Shown in pieces: positions 51,067-59,921 of a stretch of DNA of 64,000 bases. A program made the translations under genes and the position numbers. Position 1 is the first letter of the stretch; every line of letters begins with the position of its first letter. Below the pieces are notes generated by a model. The model searched no databases. It had not been told where the DNA came from and was given only the letters and a program-made list of their open reading frames with translations. This DNA is from Aliikangiella coralliicola (GTDB lineage Bacteria > Pseudomonadota > Gammaproteobacteria > Enterobacterales > Kangiellaceae), in assembly GCF_007004725.1 (NCBI RefSeq), contig NZ_ML660160.1, positions 62,001 to 126,000 of the forward strand, read 5' to 3'.

Positions 51067-53424
51067 ATGCTAAAGAGAATAAAACTAGTACAGGGAATAG
51101 GAAGTTTTGGTCAGACTCGTGGTAGTTCGTTTGAGCTGGCAAAAGTAAATGTCGTTTATGGGGAAAATCGAAATGGAAAAAGTACACTTTGTGATGTTCT
51201 TCATTCTCTAGAATCCAATAACCCTGAGTTAATTTTAAATCGAAAATCGATCCCTGGTGATGCAACTAAACCGCCTAAAGTCGAGTTACAATTTGAGGCA
51301 AGCGCAGGTAATCATGTAGCGCGCTTTGAAAATAGAGCTTGGCAAGTGGCGGCGCCCGATTGCTCTAAGCTTTACGTGTTTGACCACAGTTTTATTCACC
51401 GAAATGTTATCACTGGTCAAAAACAAGAGCGACAAAACTCAGAGAATGTAACGGGCTTTATTCTGGGAGAGGCCAATACTGCGCTATATAAGCAATTGGC
51501 TGATCTTAATGAATCAGTACGCGCAGAGCGCAGTCACCTAACGAATCTAGAGCGACAGATAGGGACACACGGGATAGCCAATGCGCAAGAGTACGCAAAC
51601 TCGGCAATGCCTACGCAGTTAAAGCAAGAGCTGGAGATGCAAGCCTCAGAACAAAAGCTGAGAGAGCAGCAGATTGCCACTACCATACAAAATGCTGATG
51701 CTATAAGGGCAAGGCGAGTTCTCGTTTCTATTGCCCAGCAGGTCGATTACAATCCAGCGATCAATAGAATAAACTCAACACTTGCGGCAAATCTTCAAAA
51801 CGTGCATCAAGGTGCGCTTTCTGTTCTTGAAGCTCATATATCTCACCATGTAAATAATTCGGGAGCGTTTAAAGGCTGGGCAGCGCAGGGGCTTGGCTTT
51901 GTTAAAGGTGAGTCTTGCCCGTTTTGTGGGCAGGGGCTTGGTGAGGGAGAAAAGGGGCTAATTGCCACCTATCAGCAGGCATTCAATACTGAGTTTGACA
52001 ACTTCAATAACGGGGTCAAACAGGTACTTGACCAACTACGTCAGCCGTTTTTACTTACTGATATGAAAGAACATATAGGCCATCTACATCAAGCTAATAA
52101 AGATTCGATAGCTCTTTACATTGAACCCGAAATTTCTGCCAATTCTGCTTTGCCCAATTTTATCACATCACTAGACCAGCAATTTCAGGCGGTGTTATCA
52201 GCTTACGATTCATTAGAAAGTAACAGACAGGCGGCCACGAACTTTTGGTTGCCAATTTTAAATCAGAAGTACAGCGTGCCGTATGAACCTATACAGGTAA
52301 TAGATTTTTCTGCTCTTCTAGGAACAGTGGAGGTGTACAATCAAACCATTTATAGTTACTGGCAGGTATGTGAACAAATTAATGGGTTATTAACTCAATT
52401 TAAAGCTTCTATTGAAGCTTCGCAGCTACGTAATGAAATGTCGCAGTTAACGCAGAGTTACAATGCGACTATGGGACTTATCAAACGTATTGATTTAGAG
52501 CCGCTATGCAATCAGTACAGAGAAAAAAGTCTCCAAGTATTGACAGCCGAAGCGACCTACAATCAGAGAAAAGAACAGCTTGAACAATCCCAGAGTGCTT
52601 ATTTAGAAAATTATTTTGATTCGGTGAACAGATTGTTTACTGCGCTTGGCAGTAATGATTTTGAGATTGATAAGGTAGCGAATAATCGTGGAAAGCAGGT
52701 AGTCTATGAGGTACGGGTGAAGTTTAAAGGTCAACCTATTCCTGTGGATAAGGTTAACTTTGTATTCAGTGAATCAGATAGAAGGGCTTTGGCGTTGTGT
52801 ATTTTCTTGGCGAAGGTTATTTCCCTATCGCCAGAAGAGAAGTCTAAGGCAATTTTAGTGTTTGATGATCCGGTCACAAGTTTTGATAATGAAAGAATTA
52901 CCCTGATTCTCAATAAGCTTGACGAGTTACAGCGTGAGGTTAAGCAGCTTATCATAACGACTCACTACAAAGGAATGGCATCGAAGGCCGTTAAGAAGTT
53001 TCGGCAGGCAGCTAAGTCTGTAAGGCTCGTGCGTACGGCGAATGGTATTGATATTAGTGCTGTTGATAACGATACAATGACAGCGACCGAACATGATGCA
53101 GCCTTTGATCGGATTAAGGCATTTGTAGATCGAGAGGTTAACGACAACATCATTACCGAATTACGACCATTCTTTGAGGTGGAAATACGAGGTAGGTATA
53201 AGAAGCAGCTCACAGAACTTGGTGTTAGCAAGGAAGACCTATCTGTTTGTATCAATACATTATGCAATAACGGAATTATTTCAAATTCTCTTGCTGCGCA
53301 GCTAAATGCTTTGCGAGATTCACTGAATACTCCAATGCATGAAATAGGACAAGGTGCGCTAGAGAACACAAGATCTATAGCTAGTCAGATACTTGATGTA
53401 GTGTATAACGAACTAACAGCCTGA
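51067..53424 (+). CDS. AAA_13/RloC-like ATPase with zinc-hook coiled coil
   Basis: A 785-aa SMC-like ATPase. Walker A is YGENRNGKST (31-40); the N-terminal lobe also has LYVFDHSFIHRNVI, typical of AAA_13 proteins (RloC, PrrC). Long coiled coils flank a CxxC zinc hook at Cys284 and Cys287 (CPFCGQG), as in RloC and Rad50. The C-terminal lobe has a signature-like FSESDRRALALCIFLA, Walker B ILVFDDPVTSFDN and an H-loop (ITTHYKG). About 150 further residues follow; no anticodon-nuclease Arg-Glu-His set could be recognised there. Such proteins act in phage defence by cleaving or sensing nucleic acids. A mild ribosome-binding site (GGGAATGG) precedes the ATG. Confidence 0.85.
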   Translation: MLKRIKLVQGIGSFGQTRGSSFELAKVNVVYGENRNGKSTLCDVLHSLESNNPELILNRKSIPGDATKPPKVELQFEASAGNHVARFENRAWQVAAPDCSKLYVFDHSFIHRNVITGQKQERQNSENVTGFILGEANTALYKQLADLNESVRAERSHLTNLERQIGTHGIANAQEYANSAMPTQLKQELEMQASEQKLREQQIATTIQNADAIRARRVLVSIAQQVDYNPAINRINSTLAANLQNVHQGALSVLEAHISHHVNNSGAFKGWAAQGLGFVKGESCPFCGQGLGEGEKGLIATYQQAFNTEFDNFNNGVKQVLDQLRQPFLLTDMKEHIGHLHQANKDSIALYIEPEISANSALPNFITSLDQQFQAVLSAYDSLESNRQAATNFWLPILNQKYSVPYEPIQVIDFSALLGTVEVYNQTIYSYWQVCEQINGLLTQFKASIEASQLRNEMSQLTQSYNATMGLIKRIDLEPLCNQYREKSLQVLTAEATYNQRKEQLEQSQSAYLENYFDSVNRLFTALGSNDFEIDKVANNRGKQVVYEVRVKFKGQPIPVDKVNFVFSESDRRALALCIFLAKVISLSPEEKSKAILVFDDPVTSFDNERITLILNKLDELQREVKQLIITTHYKGMASKAVKKFRQAAKSVRLVRTANGIDISAVDNDTMTATEHDAAFDRIKAFVDREVNDNIITELRPFFEVEIRGRYKKQLTELGVSKEDLSVCINTLCNNGIISNSLAAQLNALRDSLNTPMHEIGQGALENTRSIASQILDVVYNELTA

Positions 53425-53846
53425 GCTCTTAGACGGGAAGTAATAGGCTGGGATTCGATAGAAAATGAATGTCCGCTTATGGCCAAACGACGAATGCTGA
53501 AGATGACAGGTAAATATCTTAAAGCAGACCTATAATATATTCATCTCACATTAAAGAAATGTTATTCAAGAGAAAAGAGACACTTTCTAACTTATTAAAA
53601 TTAAGCCGTTATCACTGAATGCACTTAGGCATTCTATACGGCTAGACTCATATAATAGCACGTGAGAATTTTAAGAGTTGCTGTAAGATAATGATTTTAA
53701 CGGTATATCTCATTTAACTGGTGCGGTGGTCATGTTATTAATAAGATTTACTGCATTTAATAAGTTATAGCTGCCAGCGAATACATCGATGTCTCAATTA
53801 GATCTAATAAGTATATTTATTTCAACTAAAAGATTAGAGAATTTCA
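53425..53846. other. Intergenic region, 422 bases, with a dispersed repeat
   Basis: No ORF. It carries a copy of the AATGTCCGCTT repeat (53468-53510), followed by AT-rich sequence that could hold the promoter of the next gene. Confidence 0.45.
53468..53510 (+). repeat. AATGTCCGCTT repeat with CTGAAGATGACAGG tail
   Basis: AATGTCCGCTTATGGCC followed by a tail that ends CTGAAGATGACAGG. The copy at 55154-55197 has the same core and the same tail, so the repeat unit is about 43 bases long. Confidence 0.65.
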
Positions 53847-55070
53847 ATGGCAAAAGAAATAACGCGAAAAAATCAGACAGTCCCACCGTCATCTGATCTA
53901 AAGAACCAAATTGATCCTAAAAATACAGTTCCAGAAGACTTGCAAGACTCCGACTATGAGTCAGATATATGGAGTCGCATTGATGCCACACCTGTAAAGC
54001 CACCATTCCTAAAGAAAGAGGAGTTTGAGAAGAGTCCTCAAAGGAGGGAGTTGTTTAGGATTATTCTATATGCGACACATGAACGAGAAAAAGAAATACT
54101 GCTACATAATCAGGCTCGTGTATTTAGTAGTATTCTACAATCTGTTTCCTTGTCGGTAGGAGCTTTCCTGAACAGACCATGGACTCCGAAGTCTTGGTAT
54201 CAAAATGAGCCTAAAATAATTGATGAATCCATAGGAAAAAATACAGTAAATGAACCCAGAAGAAATAAGCCAGAAAATGAGGATGTCGAAAGAGAATACA
54301 GTAGTTTTAAGAAGTCCAACGGACTAAAGTTGCTAATCGCTGGATTCTTAACCCCGAAGTATTTTCTAACGGCAGCGTTATCGGTACTTGCGCTGGCCAC
54401 GGGATATAGTCAGTGGAAAATAATGACTCTGAACGACCAAATTAGTACGTACGAGCAAGTTTTGAAAACAACCAAAGAAAATAGTGCTGCACTTGAGGCC
54501 AGAATAAAGACTATAGATTTAGATATTGAGACGAGGGATCGAAAACTAAAAAAAGCCCAAGATGAATTACGAATATCTGAAGAACAAAATGTTAAGCTGA
54601 GAAACACTACTGAAACACAGCTTGTACAGGTTAATACACAATTAGCTAGAATTAGTGAGTTAGAAGAACAACTAAAGCAGGCGAACACTGGTCTAGTAGC
54701 GACAGCAAAGGACTTGGTTAACTCGCTTAATGGAGAAAAGAAAACTGTATCTGAATTACGAACACAGAATGAAATCTTCAAAAGAGAATTAGAGCTTACA
54801 AAGGGCTCTCTTGATTCTCAAGTGAAAGCGCGAATCGGTATGGAAGGAAGGGTATCAGACCTACAAGGTACCATAACGTCATTAAATAAAGATGTTGCAG
54901 ACCTTCAACTAAAGATTACGAAACTCAATAAAGACAAAAATCTTCTAGCTTTTTCCGAAAGTGCTATTAGTAATATTGAGTACGTTGCTACCAGATGGGA
55001 TCCTGTGGCATCAAAGGACGTACTTGCCCATATAAAATCATACCGAGAGAAAAAAGAGAGGCACCGCTAG
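53847..55070 (+). CDS. Membrane-anchored coiled-coil protein of unknown function
   Basis: A 407-aa protein. Residues 1-165 are polar and predicted cytoplasmic, with a helical block (RRELFRIILYATHEREKEILLHNQARVF). A membrane segment lies at about 170-190 (YFLTAALSVLALATGYSQW). The rest (about 195-385) is an unbroken coiled coil with some Asn and Thr at core positions. No catalytic motif is seen and I recognise no family. It lies between the RloC-like ATPase and two multi-span membrane proteins, all on one strand with repeats between them. A structural or signal-relay part of a defence system is possible. Confidence 0.75.
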   Translation: MAKEITRKNQTVPPSSDLKNQIDPKNTVPEDLQDSDYESDIWSRIDATPVKPPFLKKEEFEKSPQRRELFRIILYATHEREKEILLHNQARVFSSILQSVSLSVGAFLNRPWTPKSWYQNEPKIIDESIGKNTVNEPRRNKPENEDVEREYSSFKKSNGLKLLIAGFLTPKYFLTAALSVLALATGYSQWKIMTLNDQISTYEQVLKTTKENSAALEARIKTIDLDIETRDRKLKKAQDELRISEEQNVKLRNTTETQLVQVNTQLARISELEEQLKQANTGLVATAKDLVNSLNGEKKTVSELRTQNEIFKRELELTKGSLDSQVKARIGMEGRVSDLQGTITSLNKDVADLQLKITKLNKDKNLLAFSESAISNIEYVATRWDPVASKDVLAHIKSYREKKERHR

Positions 55071-55153
55071 TCATGCTAATTCGTTCAGGTGCTAACAAGG
55101 TGCTGCTATGGACGAGACTACGTTGCGTTTTGCCTTGCTCTAGAGTACGGCGT

Positions 55154-55197
55154 AATGTCTGCTTCTGGCCGAAGTTTTATATACTGAAGATGACAGG
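55154..55197 (+). repeat. AATGTCCGCTT repeat, second copy with same tail
   Basis: AATGTCTGCTTCTGGCC and, after a 14-base spacer, ACTGAAGATGACAGG. It shares core and tail with the copy at 53468. Confidence 0.65.
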
Positions 55198-55318
55198 TTG
55201 AAATATGAAAGTGGACGTTGGAATTTTTCTTTGCGAGTGTTTTGCCCTTGATTTGAAAGGCACAATAGAAAAGTAAATGAAATAATAGAGAATCTATTAA
55301 AGGTACGTGGGGATATAC

Positions 55319-55990
55319 ATGGATATAACATATTTGATAGATATACTAGTAGCGCCATTCTATGCCATATTGGTTGAAGTGGCTGTAGCATTAGTCATTT
55401 CAGTTATTGATAAAGAAACTTACATATCATTAGGACATCGCTTTCTAAGTTGGTTCCCACATACCACTAAGATTATATTCAAGTCACTCATTTATTTTTA
55501 TGTTTTTGTTATAGCTTGGATATTTTTGTTTTATCTAATATATATTGACTCTCATAGCTTTCACTTATCAGAAAGTGATGTACGTTCTCACCGTCTTAGC
55601 GGGTTATACGACTTTATACGATTTCCAATTATTTTTTCAGGTGTATTTACTTATGCTTTTATTTGGTATCTTTCATTCTTCGGAATATTTTATTTAGCAT
55701 ATCTTGTTCTAACACACCAGTCGGAACGGTATAGTGAACCACGTATGATAGATAAAAGGGAAATGCTTAAATATATTTGGTTTGCATTGAATGTTATCAT
55801 TTTATCTTTGTTATGGAATCATTACGGAGCTGCGATACCGGTATATGAAAATGGGAGTTTTAATAGTAGAGAAGGAATAGGTAATTGGGTTCATCAATAC
55901 AATAACACATGGTTTCCACTTTTGATGCTAGTCATTTTAAATTCTATTGCCCTTTTGTTTATTATTATCGCCAAACTGAAAAAAAATTAG
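55319..55990 (+). CDS. Multi-span membrane protein of unknown function
   Basis: About 223 aa with five or so hydrophobic segments: YLIDILVAPFYAILVEVAVALVI, IYFYVFVIAWIFLFYLIYI, IIFSGVFTYAFIWYLSFFGIFYLAYLVL, FALNVIILSLLW and LLMLVILNSIALLFIIIA. There is no known domain. The ATG at 55319 follows GGGGATATAC; the GTG four codons earlier is less likely. The DNA is distinctly AT-rich next to most genes of the window. It may belong with the neighbouring membrane protein at 56105. Confidence 0.7.
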   Translation: MDITYLIDILVAPFYAILVEVAVALVISVIDKETYISLGHRFLSWFPHTTKIIFKSLIYFYVFVIAWIFLFYLIYIDSHSFHLSESDVRSHRLSGLYDFIRFPIIFSGVFTYAFIWYLSFFGIFYLAYLVLTHQSERYSEPRMIDKREMLKYIWFALNVIILSLLWNHYGAAIPVYENGSFNSREGIGNWVHQYNNTWFPLLMLVILNSIALLFIIIAKLKKN

Positions 55991-56104
55991 GTTAAAATCT
56001 AGAGAATAGTCAATTCATGAACGCCCGTTTATGGTTGGTATAAATTTAATAGTTGACTACGGTATGTTCTAAATGAAAGTCCATATGTGTTGAGGGAGGA
56101 ATGT

Positions 56105-56821
56105 ATGAGTAAGAACAAGAAAAACAGCATATCTCTTTTTAGAGAAACGCTCTTTGGGATGATAGTATCGTTTTTAGTAGCTGTTTTTTCGGCTCTAGTT
56201 ACGTCATGGACTTCAGAAACTGCTGATCTTTCAATTAAGTCCTTTCTCGACTTATTCTCTACCATACATTGGACATTATGGTTCATTGTGACATTGACAG
56301 TTTTCGTAGTAGTTAGCACTATAGTTTCGTTCAGAGATAAAGGTGATATCTGGTCTGTTATTTTCAAAATACCAGTATGGAAAGATTTAAGATCGTTTGC
56401 CGATCAAAAAGTGGCCAAGATTTCTTATTTTATATTGGTGGCAATTCCAATATCAGTTTACATCACTCACTTAAATCCAACGAATATTCCAGCACTAAAT
56501 AATATAGAAATTCCAATTAATATAAAGTTTACTTTTTTTGCTTCATGGTTTTTTACTATAGCGCTTATCCTATTTACAATAGGTTTTCCTAAAGAGTTCA
56601 TATTAAGTAACCCCATTGAAAAGGCCAAAAATCTTAATATTGTAATGAACTCCGTAACGGAAACGAATCTAAAAATTCAGGAGCCGGTAGAAATTGATGA
56701 TCCCGAACTTGATAAGTCAAATTTGATTCTACGTGCATTTACCTACGAGTTTTACTTGCTGGGTATTCTTTGCTCATTAGCTGTTTTGATAAGAAGTGGG
56801 TGGTACGTAGGAAATGCTTAG
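56105..56821 (+). CDS. Multi-span membrane protein of unknown function
   Basis: About 238 aa with five predicted helices: TLFGMIVSFLVAVFSALVTSW, WTLWFIVTLTVFVVVSTIVSF, ISYFILVAIPISVYITHL, FTFFASWFFTIALILFTIGF and EFYLLGILCSLAVLIRSGW. The N-terminus is lysine-rich (SKNKKNS). A conserved-looking acidic patch (PVEIDDPELDKS) lies before the last helix. The ATG at 56105 has an excellent AGGGAGGAAT; the TTG upstream is an ORF extension. No family recognised. AT-rich composition suggests recent acquisition. Confidence 0.72.
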   Translation: MSKNKKNSISLFRETLFGMIVSFLVAVFSALVTSWTSETADLSIKSFLDLFSTIHWTLWFIVTLTVFVVVSTIVSFRDKGDIWSVIFKIPVWKDLRSFADQKVAKISYFILVAIPISVYITHLNPTNIPALNNIEIPINIKFTFFASWFFTIALILFTIGFPKEFILSNPIEKAKNLNIVMNSVTETNLKIQEPVEIDDPELDKSNLILRAFTYEFYLLGILCSLAVLIRSGWYVGNA

Positions 56822-56834
56822 TAAGAATTTTTTT

Positions 56835-56860
56835 AATGTCCGCTTTTGGCCGAACATTGC
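56835..56860 (+). repeat. AATGTCCGCTT repeat, third plus-strand copy
   Basis: AATGTCCGCTTTTGGCCGAA, 14 bases after the preceding stop codon. The tail seen in the copies at 53468 and 55154 is not obvious here. Confidence 0.6.
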
Positions 56861-56956
56861 AGCCTGGAGAGACTTTGGTTACTATCAGTAAAACTTATAT
56901 ATACGAACATAAAGTCCGTTCTACCAAACAGTTATAGCTATGCGAGGAAACAATAA

Positions 56957-58183
56957 ATGTCGAAGGAAGACTGCGTTGATTTGAAGCAGTTGATAATGAC
57001 TTTCATGGAGATGCACATGAAAGAGTACATAAATCCTATGTACCATTATGTCAAAGATAATCCGGAGTTAATAAAGACGGTACCAGGTTTCTTGATGAGT
57101 CCAGCCTCTATTTCTGTGTATTTAGGACGCACTCACATTGGTGTGGAGTTTGATGGTCCTGAATTCATTACAGAGCTAAAGCCAGGCTCACATATAGAAA
57201 TGAAGTATTTTGATTACTCAATAGAAAAGTGTAATTTAGTTGAAAAAATTATTGGTTTTAAATTTGATTCAACTAGACCTATCCCTCTACCATTGCCGCA
57301 AGTTTCTGAAGATCTAATTTTTCCTACAAATCGTGGCATTGATAAATTACGCGAATTGAAGTGGAATTTTTCAGCTCAAAACTCAATCATGGGTTTTAAT
57401 GTTCCCTCACCTTCTGTGATAGAAGGACGTTTTACTCGTGTTATTAATGCTTTTTTCTTTGATGCTGATGAGTCAGGGTTAATAACCCGACAAATCAAGT
57501 GGCTTGACTTGATTCCTATTGAATTTGATGGTGACGACGCAGAAGTTGACACGTTTAGCTTTGATTTAAGTATGTACAAAAACTTAATAAAACATGATGC
57601 ACATTATGTGTATCCCGCTCCTGATGAATTTAAGTTCATACAATTACCTAAAATAAATAGATTTGTTGAATTATGGGGAAACAAGAGTTCCAGTGAAGTT
57701 ATGATCACAAACTTCATAAGCAAACAAGAGAATAAATTTATATTGTCAATGAAGTTCGGTGCTACAGATATACACTCTGAACTTACATGCCACTGGCAAA
57801 GCGAAGAAAGAAAAGTTATCAGACCTGATTTCTTCGTTGTACAGCCAAATGGTTACGCAGATATTGTTGAGTTTAAGTTACCTGATATCCCCAAGTCTTT
57901 TGTAGTAGGTTCTGAAAATCGGGAAACATTTTCAGCATGGCTAAATTCGTATATTTCACAAACTCGGGTTTATGTATCATATTTCGATGACCCAAATAAT
58001 CGACGTTGGTTTGAAGAGAAGTATGGATTTAAAGTTCACAAGCCTAAGCGCTATCTAGTTGTTGGCCGCAGACACGACTTTAAAGCGGACGTATGGCGTG
58101 AAATTCAGGCTGATTTTAGAGACCTGGAAATAATTACATTTGATGACCTGATAGATGGTGTCAAAGCACAATTTTACCAATAG
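56957..58183 (+). CDS. Shedu-like anti-phage nuclease (DUF4263)
   Basis: A 408-aa protein. The C-terminal third has the PD-(D/E)xK nuclease core of the Shedu SduA/DUF4263 family: RPDFFVVQPNGYADIVEFKLP with Asp291, Glu305 and Lys307, then a conserved Gln-containing helix (SYISQTRVYVSYF) and RYLVVGRR. The N-terminal 200 residues are a sensor-type region without a recognised domain, as is common for Shedu proteins. Shedu systems need only this one gene and cut DNA on phage infection. A GAGGAAAC ribosome-binding site precedes the ATG. An attC-like sequence begins immediately after the stop codon, so the gene may have been carried as an integron cassette. Confidence 0.82.
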   Translation: MSKEDCVDLKQLIMTFMEMHMKEYINPMYHYVKDNPELIKTVPGFLMSPASISVYLGRTHIGVEFDGPEFITELKPGSHIEMKYFDYSIEKCNLVEKIIGFKFDSTRPIPLPLPQVSEDLIFPTNRGIDKLRELKWNFSAQNSIMGFNVPSPSVIEGRFTRVINAFFFDADESGLITRQIKWLDLIPIEFDGDDAEVDTFSFDLSMYKNLIKHDAHYVYPAPDEFKFIQLPKINRFVELWGNKSSSEVMITNFISKQENKFILSMKFGATDIHSELTCHWQSEERKVIRPDFFVVQPNGYADIVEFKLPDIPKSFVVGSENRETFSAWLNSYISQTRVYVSYFDDPNNRRWFEEKYGFKVHKPKRYLVVGRRHDFKADVWREIQADFRDLEIITFDDLIDGVKAQFYQ

Positions 58184-58290
58184 GTGTAAACTGTTTAAAA
58201 GTGATTCGCAACGCGTGGCATTTTTACTATGCGTTGCATTTAGTGTTTAAGGTGATTTGTTGAGGCCTCGTGAGCAAGGGTGTCAGATCA
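58184..58290 (+). repeat. Integron attC-like relic (Vibrio-type)
   Basis: Directly after the Shedu stop comes AAACTGTTTAAAAGTGATTC, then CAACGCGTGGC, TATGCGTTGC, TTTAGTGTTTAAGGTG and GTGAGCAAGG. Order and wording match, from memory, the attC sites of Vibrio chromosomal integrons. GCAACGC at 58208-58214 pairs with GCGTTGC at 58231-58237. The outer core sites (RYYYAAC and GTTRRRY) are degraded, so it is probably a dead recombination site. No integrase gene is in the window. Confidence 0.6.
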
Positions 58291-58320
58291 CTTGATAGTC
58301 AACACGACTCTTCAACACTC

Positions 58321-58464
58321 TATCCACTTCGATTGTCAAGAAACTTCTTAAAAGGTGAGATTGGCGATCATCTGAACCTGCTAATGGCATCGACCATTTG
58401 GAATTTGAAAAAGTGATTAAACGCTTTTTTGTCTGCATTTTTTCGGGCTTGGTCAGGTTTTTAG
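58321..58464 (+). pseudogene. Transposase remnant, IS5-like C-terminal end
   Basis: In one frame this reads RLSRNFLKGEIGDHLNLLMA and then a Trp-Asn-Leu-Lys-Lys block, an internal TGA at 58414-58416, then LNAFLSAFFRAWSGF and a stop. The block LKG-x-x-GD-x-x-N-x-x-x-A followed by WNLKK is the usual end of IS5-type transposases. The stop codon and missing N-terminal part show that only a decayed end remains. The terminal inverted repeats were not found. Confidence 0.6.
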
Positions 58465-58599
58465 CTGTCAACTGACACAGAGTTATGAACAGTCTTTGAG
58501 GAGACTCTTAACTATTAACATTGACCCAACAGTAAAGACTTAAACAACAAGCCTCCACTGATGGTGTGTTCAAGTTAAATAAACAATGTGGTGTTTCAA

Positions 58600-59778
58600 C
58601 TAACGACACATGGAGCTATAGGTACTTCGATTGACGGTGACCGTCACTTTTTTCATGTTGATTACTATCACGGAATTATTCCAGGTCGCGCTCTGAGTCC
58701 AGTAACTAAAGGTCACCATATCACCATTGTGGGATGCTCCCCCGGTACATTGGCCAGCAAATCCAGCATTGGTGCCTCTTTTATCAACAATGGGTGTACC
58801 GATTATTTGCATTACCGCTTCCATCTCTTGAAAAAAACAGGAGTCTTTCTCATCGACGATGTTCTCACCAACTCTCTTATAAGGCCCCCAATTCCCGTTA
58901 CGTGAAAAATATTTACTAAACCGAGTTCTCGTATTTAAAGCACCTCTCGGCGGTGTCAGGCTTCTTTCCAAGTTCAGGTAAGGTTGTCCATTCGAAAAAC
59001 TGTAATAAATTAGTCCGCCGTCGCTCGTTTGAAGTTGAGTAAACTGGTTGCCATTGAAAATCAGTTGCACGCCCGCGCTGCCGCCGATACCGCTGCGACC
59101 GAAAGATACACCAAGGTTCAAACTTTTAATATCGGTATCACCTTCAGAATAAACGGGTATATTACCCGCCTGAATTTGCTCTTCAATATATTCGTTTACA
59201 TCATTTTTAAGTGCATCCAATGAACTGTCCATTAACTCACTGTTTTCTCCCTGTGTACAATCCGGGCCACTCGAAGCACTACCATTTGAAATCACCATTT
59301 TGGCCTTGGGAACAGGTTTGTTTCCGCCATTCTCAGCCTCAAACTCCGCCTCAAAATTCCTTAAATTTTGCGCCACTTTGGCTCGTCCTTCTTTTACAAT
59401 TCGAGAGAGTTCTTTCTCTTTCGCGTTTAATGACTGCCTGACTATCAGAAGCCCGTTAGCACTTTTAGATGCCCGGTACTTGATAACCTCATTAAGCGAA
59501 TCATTCGCAAAGTAGTGAATTTCTGGACTGGAAGGTGGCACTACCTCTATCGTCGGCTCACATTGATCACCTCGCGAGGCAAGAGCTTGAGTTTGGCTAA
59601 ATTGGCAAGAGGTCGGATCCATTACCCGGGTATATTGCGCGATAATGTTTCCCCTCAAAACGCTGTCACTGGTATTACGCGCATACTTTAAATAATTTTT
59701 GGCGAAGACGCTGCTTGAGAAAAATAGAATGGCAATTATTCCAAATATTAACCTGATAAATAGTTTCATTTTCATCAT
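58600..59778 (-). CDS. Exported protein of unknown function, 392 aa
   Basis: The N-terminus is a signal peptide (KLFIRLIFGIIAILFFSSSVFAK). The mature protein is about 370 residues with a helical, charged middle (EKELSRIVKEGRAKVAQNLRNFEAEF). A C-terminal half rich in Gly, Asn and aromatic residues (LGVSFGRSGIGGSAGVQLIFNGNQF, FSNGQPYLNLERSLTPPRGA) suggests a beta structure. Five cysteines are spread over the chain. I do not recognise a family. AAGGA lies three bases before the ATG at 59778 and six before a second ATG at 59775, which may be the true start. Its leader contains four GGA motifs downstream of a csrA-like gene. Confidence 0.75.
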   Translation of the reverse strand: MMKMKLFIRLIFGIIAILFFSSSVFAKNYLKYARNTSDSVLRGNIIAQYTRVMDPTSCQFSQTQALASRGDQCEPTIEVVPPSSPEIHYFANDSLNEVIKYRASKSANGLLIVRQSLNAKEKELSRIVKEGRAKVAQNLRNFEAEFEAENGGNKPVPKAKMVISNGSASSGPDCTQGENSELMDSSLDALKNDVNEYIEEQIQAGNIPVYSEGDTDIKSLNLGVSFGRSGIGGSAGVQLIFNGNQFTQLQTSDGGLIYYSFSNGQPYLNLERSLTPPRGALNTRTRFSKYFSRNGNWGPYKRVGENIVDEKDSCFFQEMEAVMQIIGTPIVDKRGTNAGFAGQCTGGASHNGDMVTFSYWTQSATWNNSVIVINMKKVTVTVNRSTYSSMCR

Positions 59779-59838
59779 ATATCCTTATTTCTGTTCCATT
59801 AGTTAAAGTTAGAATCCTCTCAGAAAGAGGTTAAGTAA

Positions 59839-59854
59839 GATCCCCAAGGGGATC
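59839..59854. repeat. Hairpin between csrA-like gene and exported protein gene
   Basis: GATCCCC-AA-GGGGATC is a perfect 7-bp dyad. On the minus strand it lies between the csrA stop (59922) and the next ATG, followed by a second small hairpin (AGAGG/CCTCT). It may attenuate or stabilise the transcript. Confidence 0.5.
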
Positions 59855-59921
59855 AAATCTTTTCTTGAGTTATTTTGACTTAATCTCCATAAGCAATAAA
59901 ACAACCATTAAGAAATCTCTT

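Noticed and set aside
50944-56860. AATGTCCGCTT repeats as integron attC sites
   Set aside because: They lack the RYYYAAC/GTTRRRY core sites and the long imperfect dyad; only the sequence at 58184-58290 resembles attC.
58588-58905. 105-aa plus-strand ORF opposite the exported protein
   Set aside because: Antisense to a gene with signal peptide and good ribosome-binding site; composition is that of a shadow.
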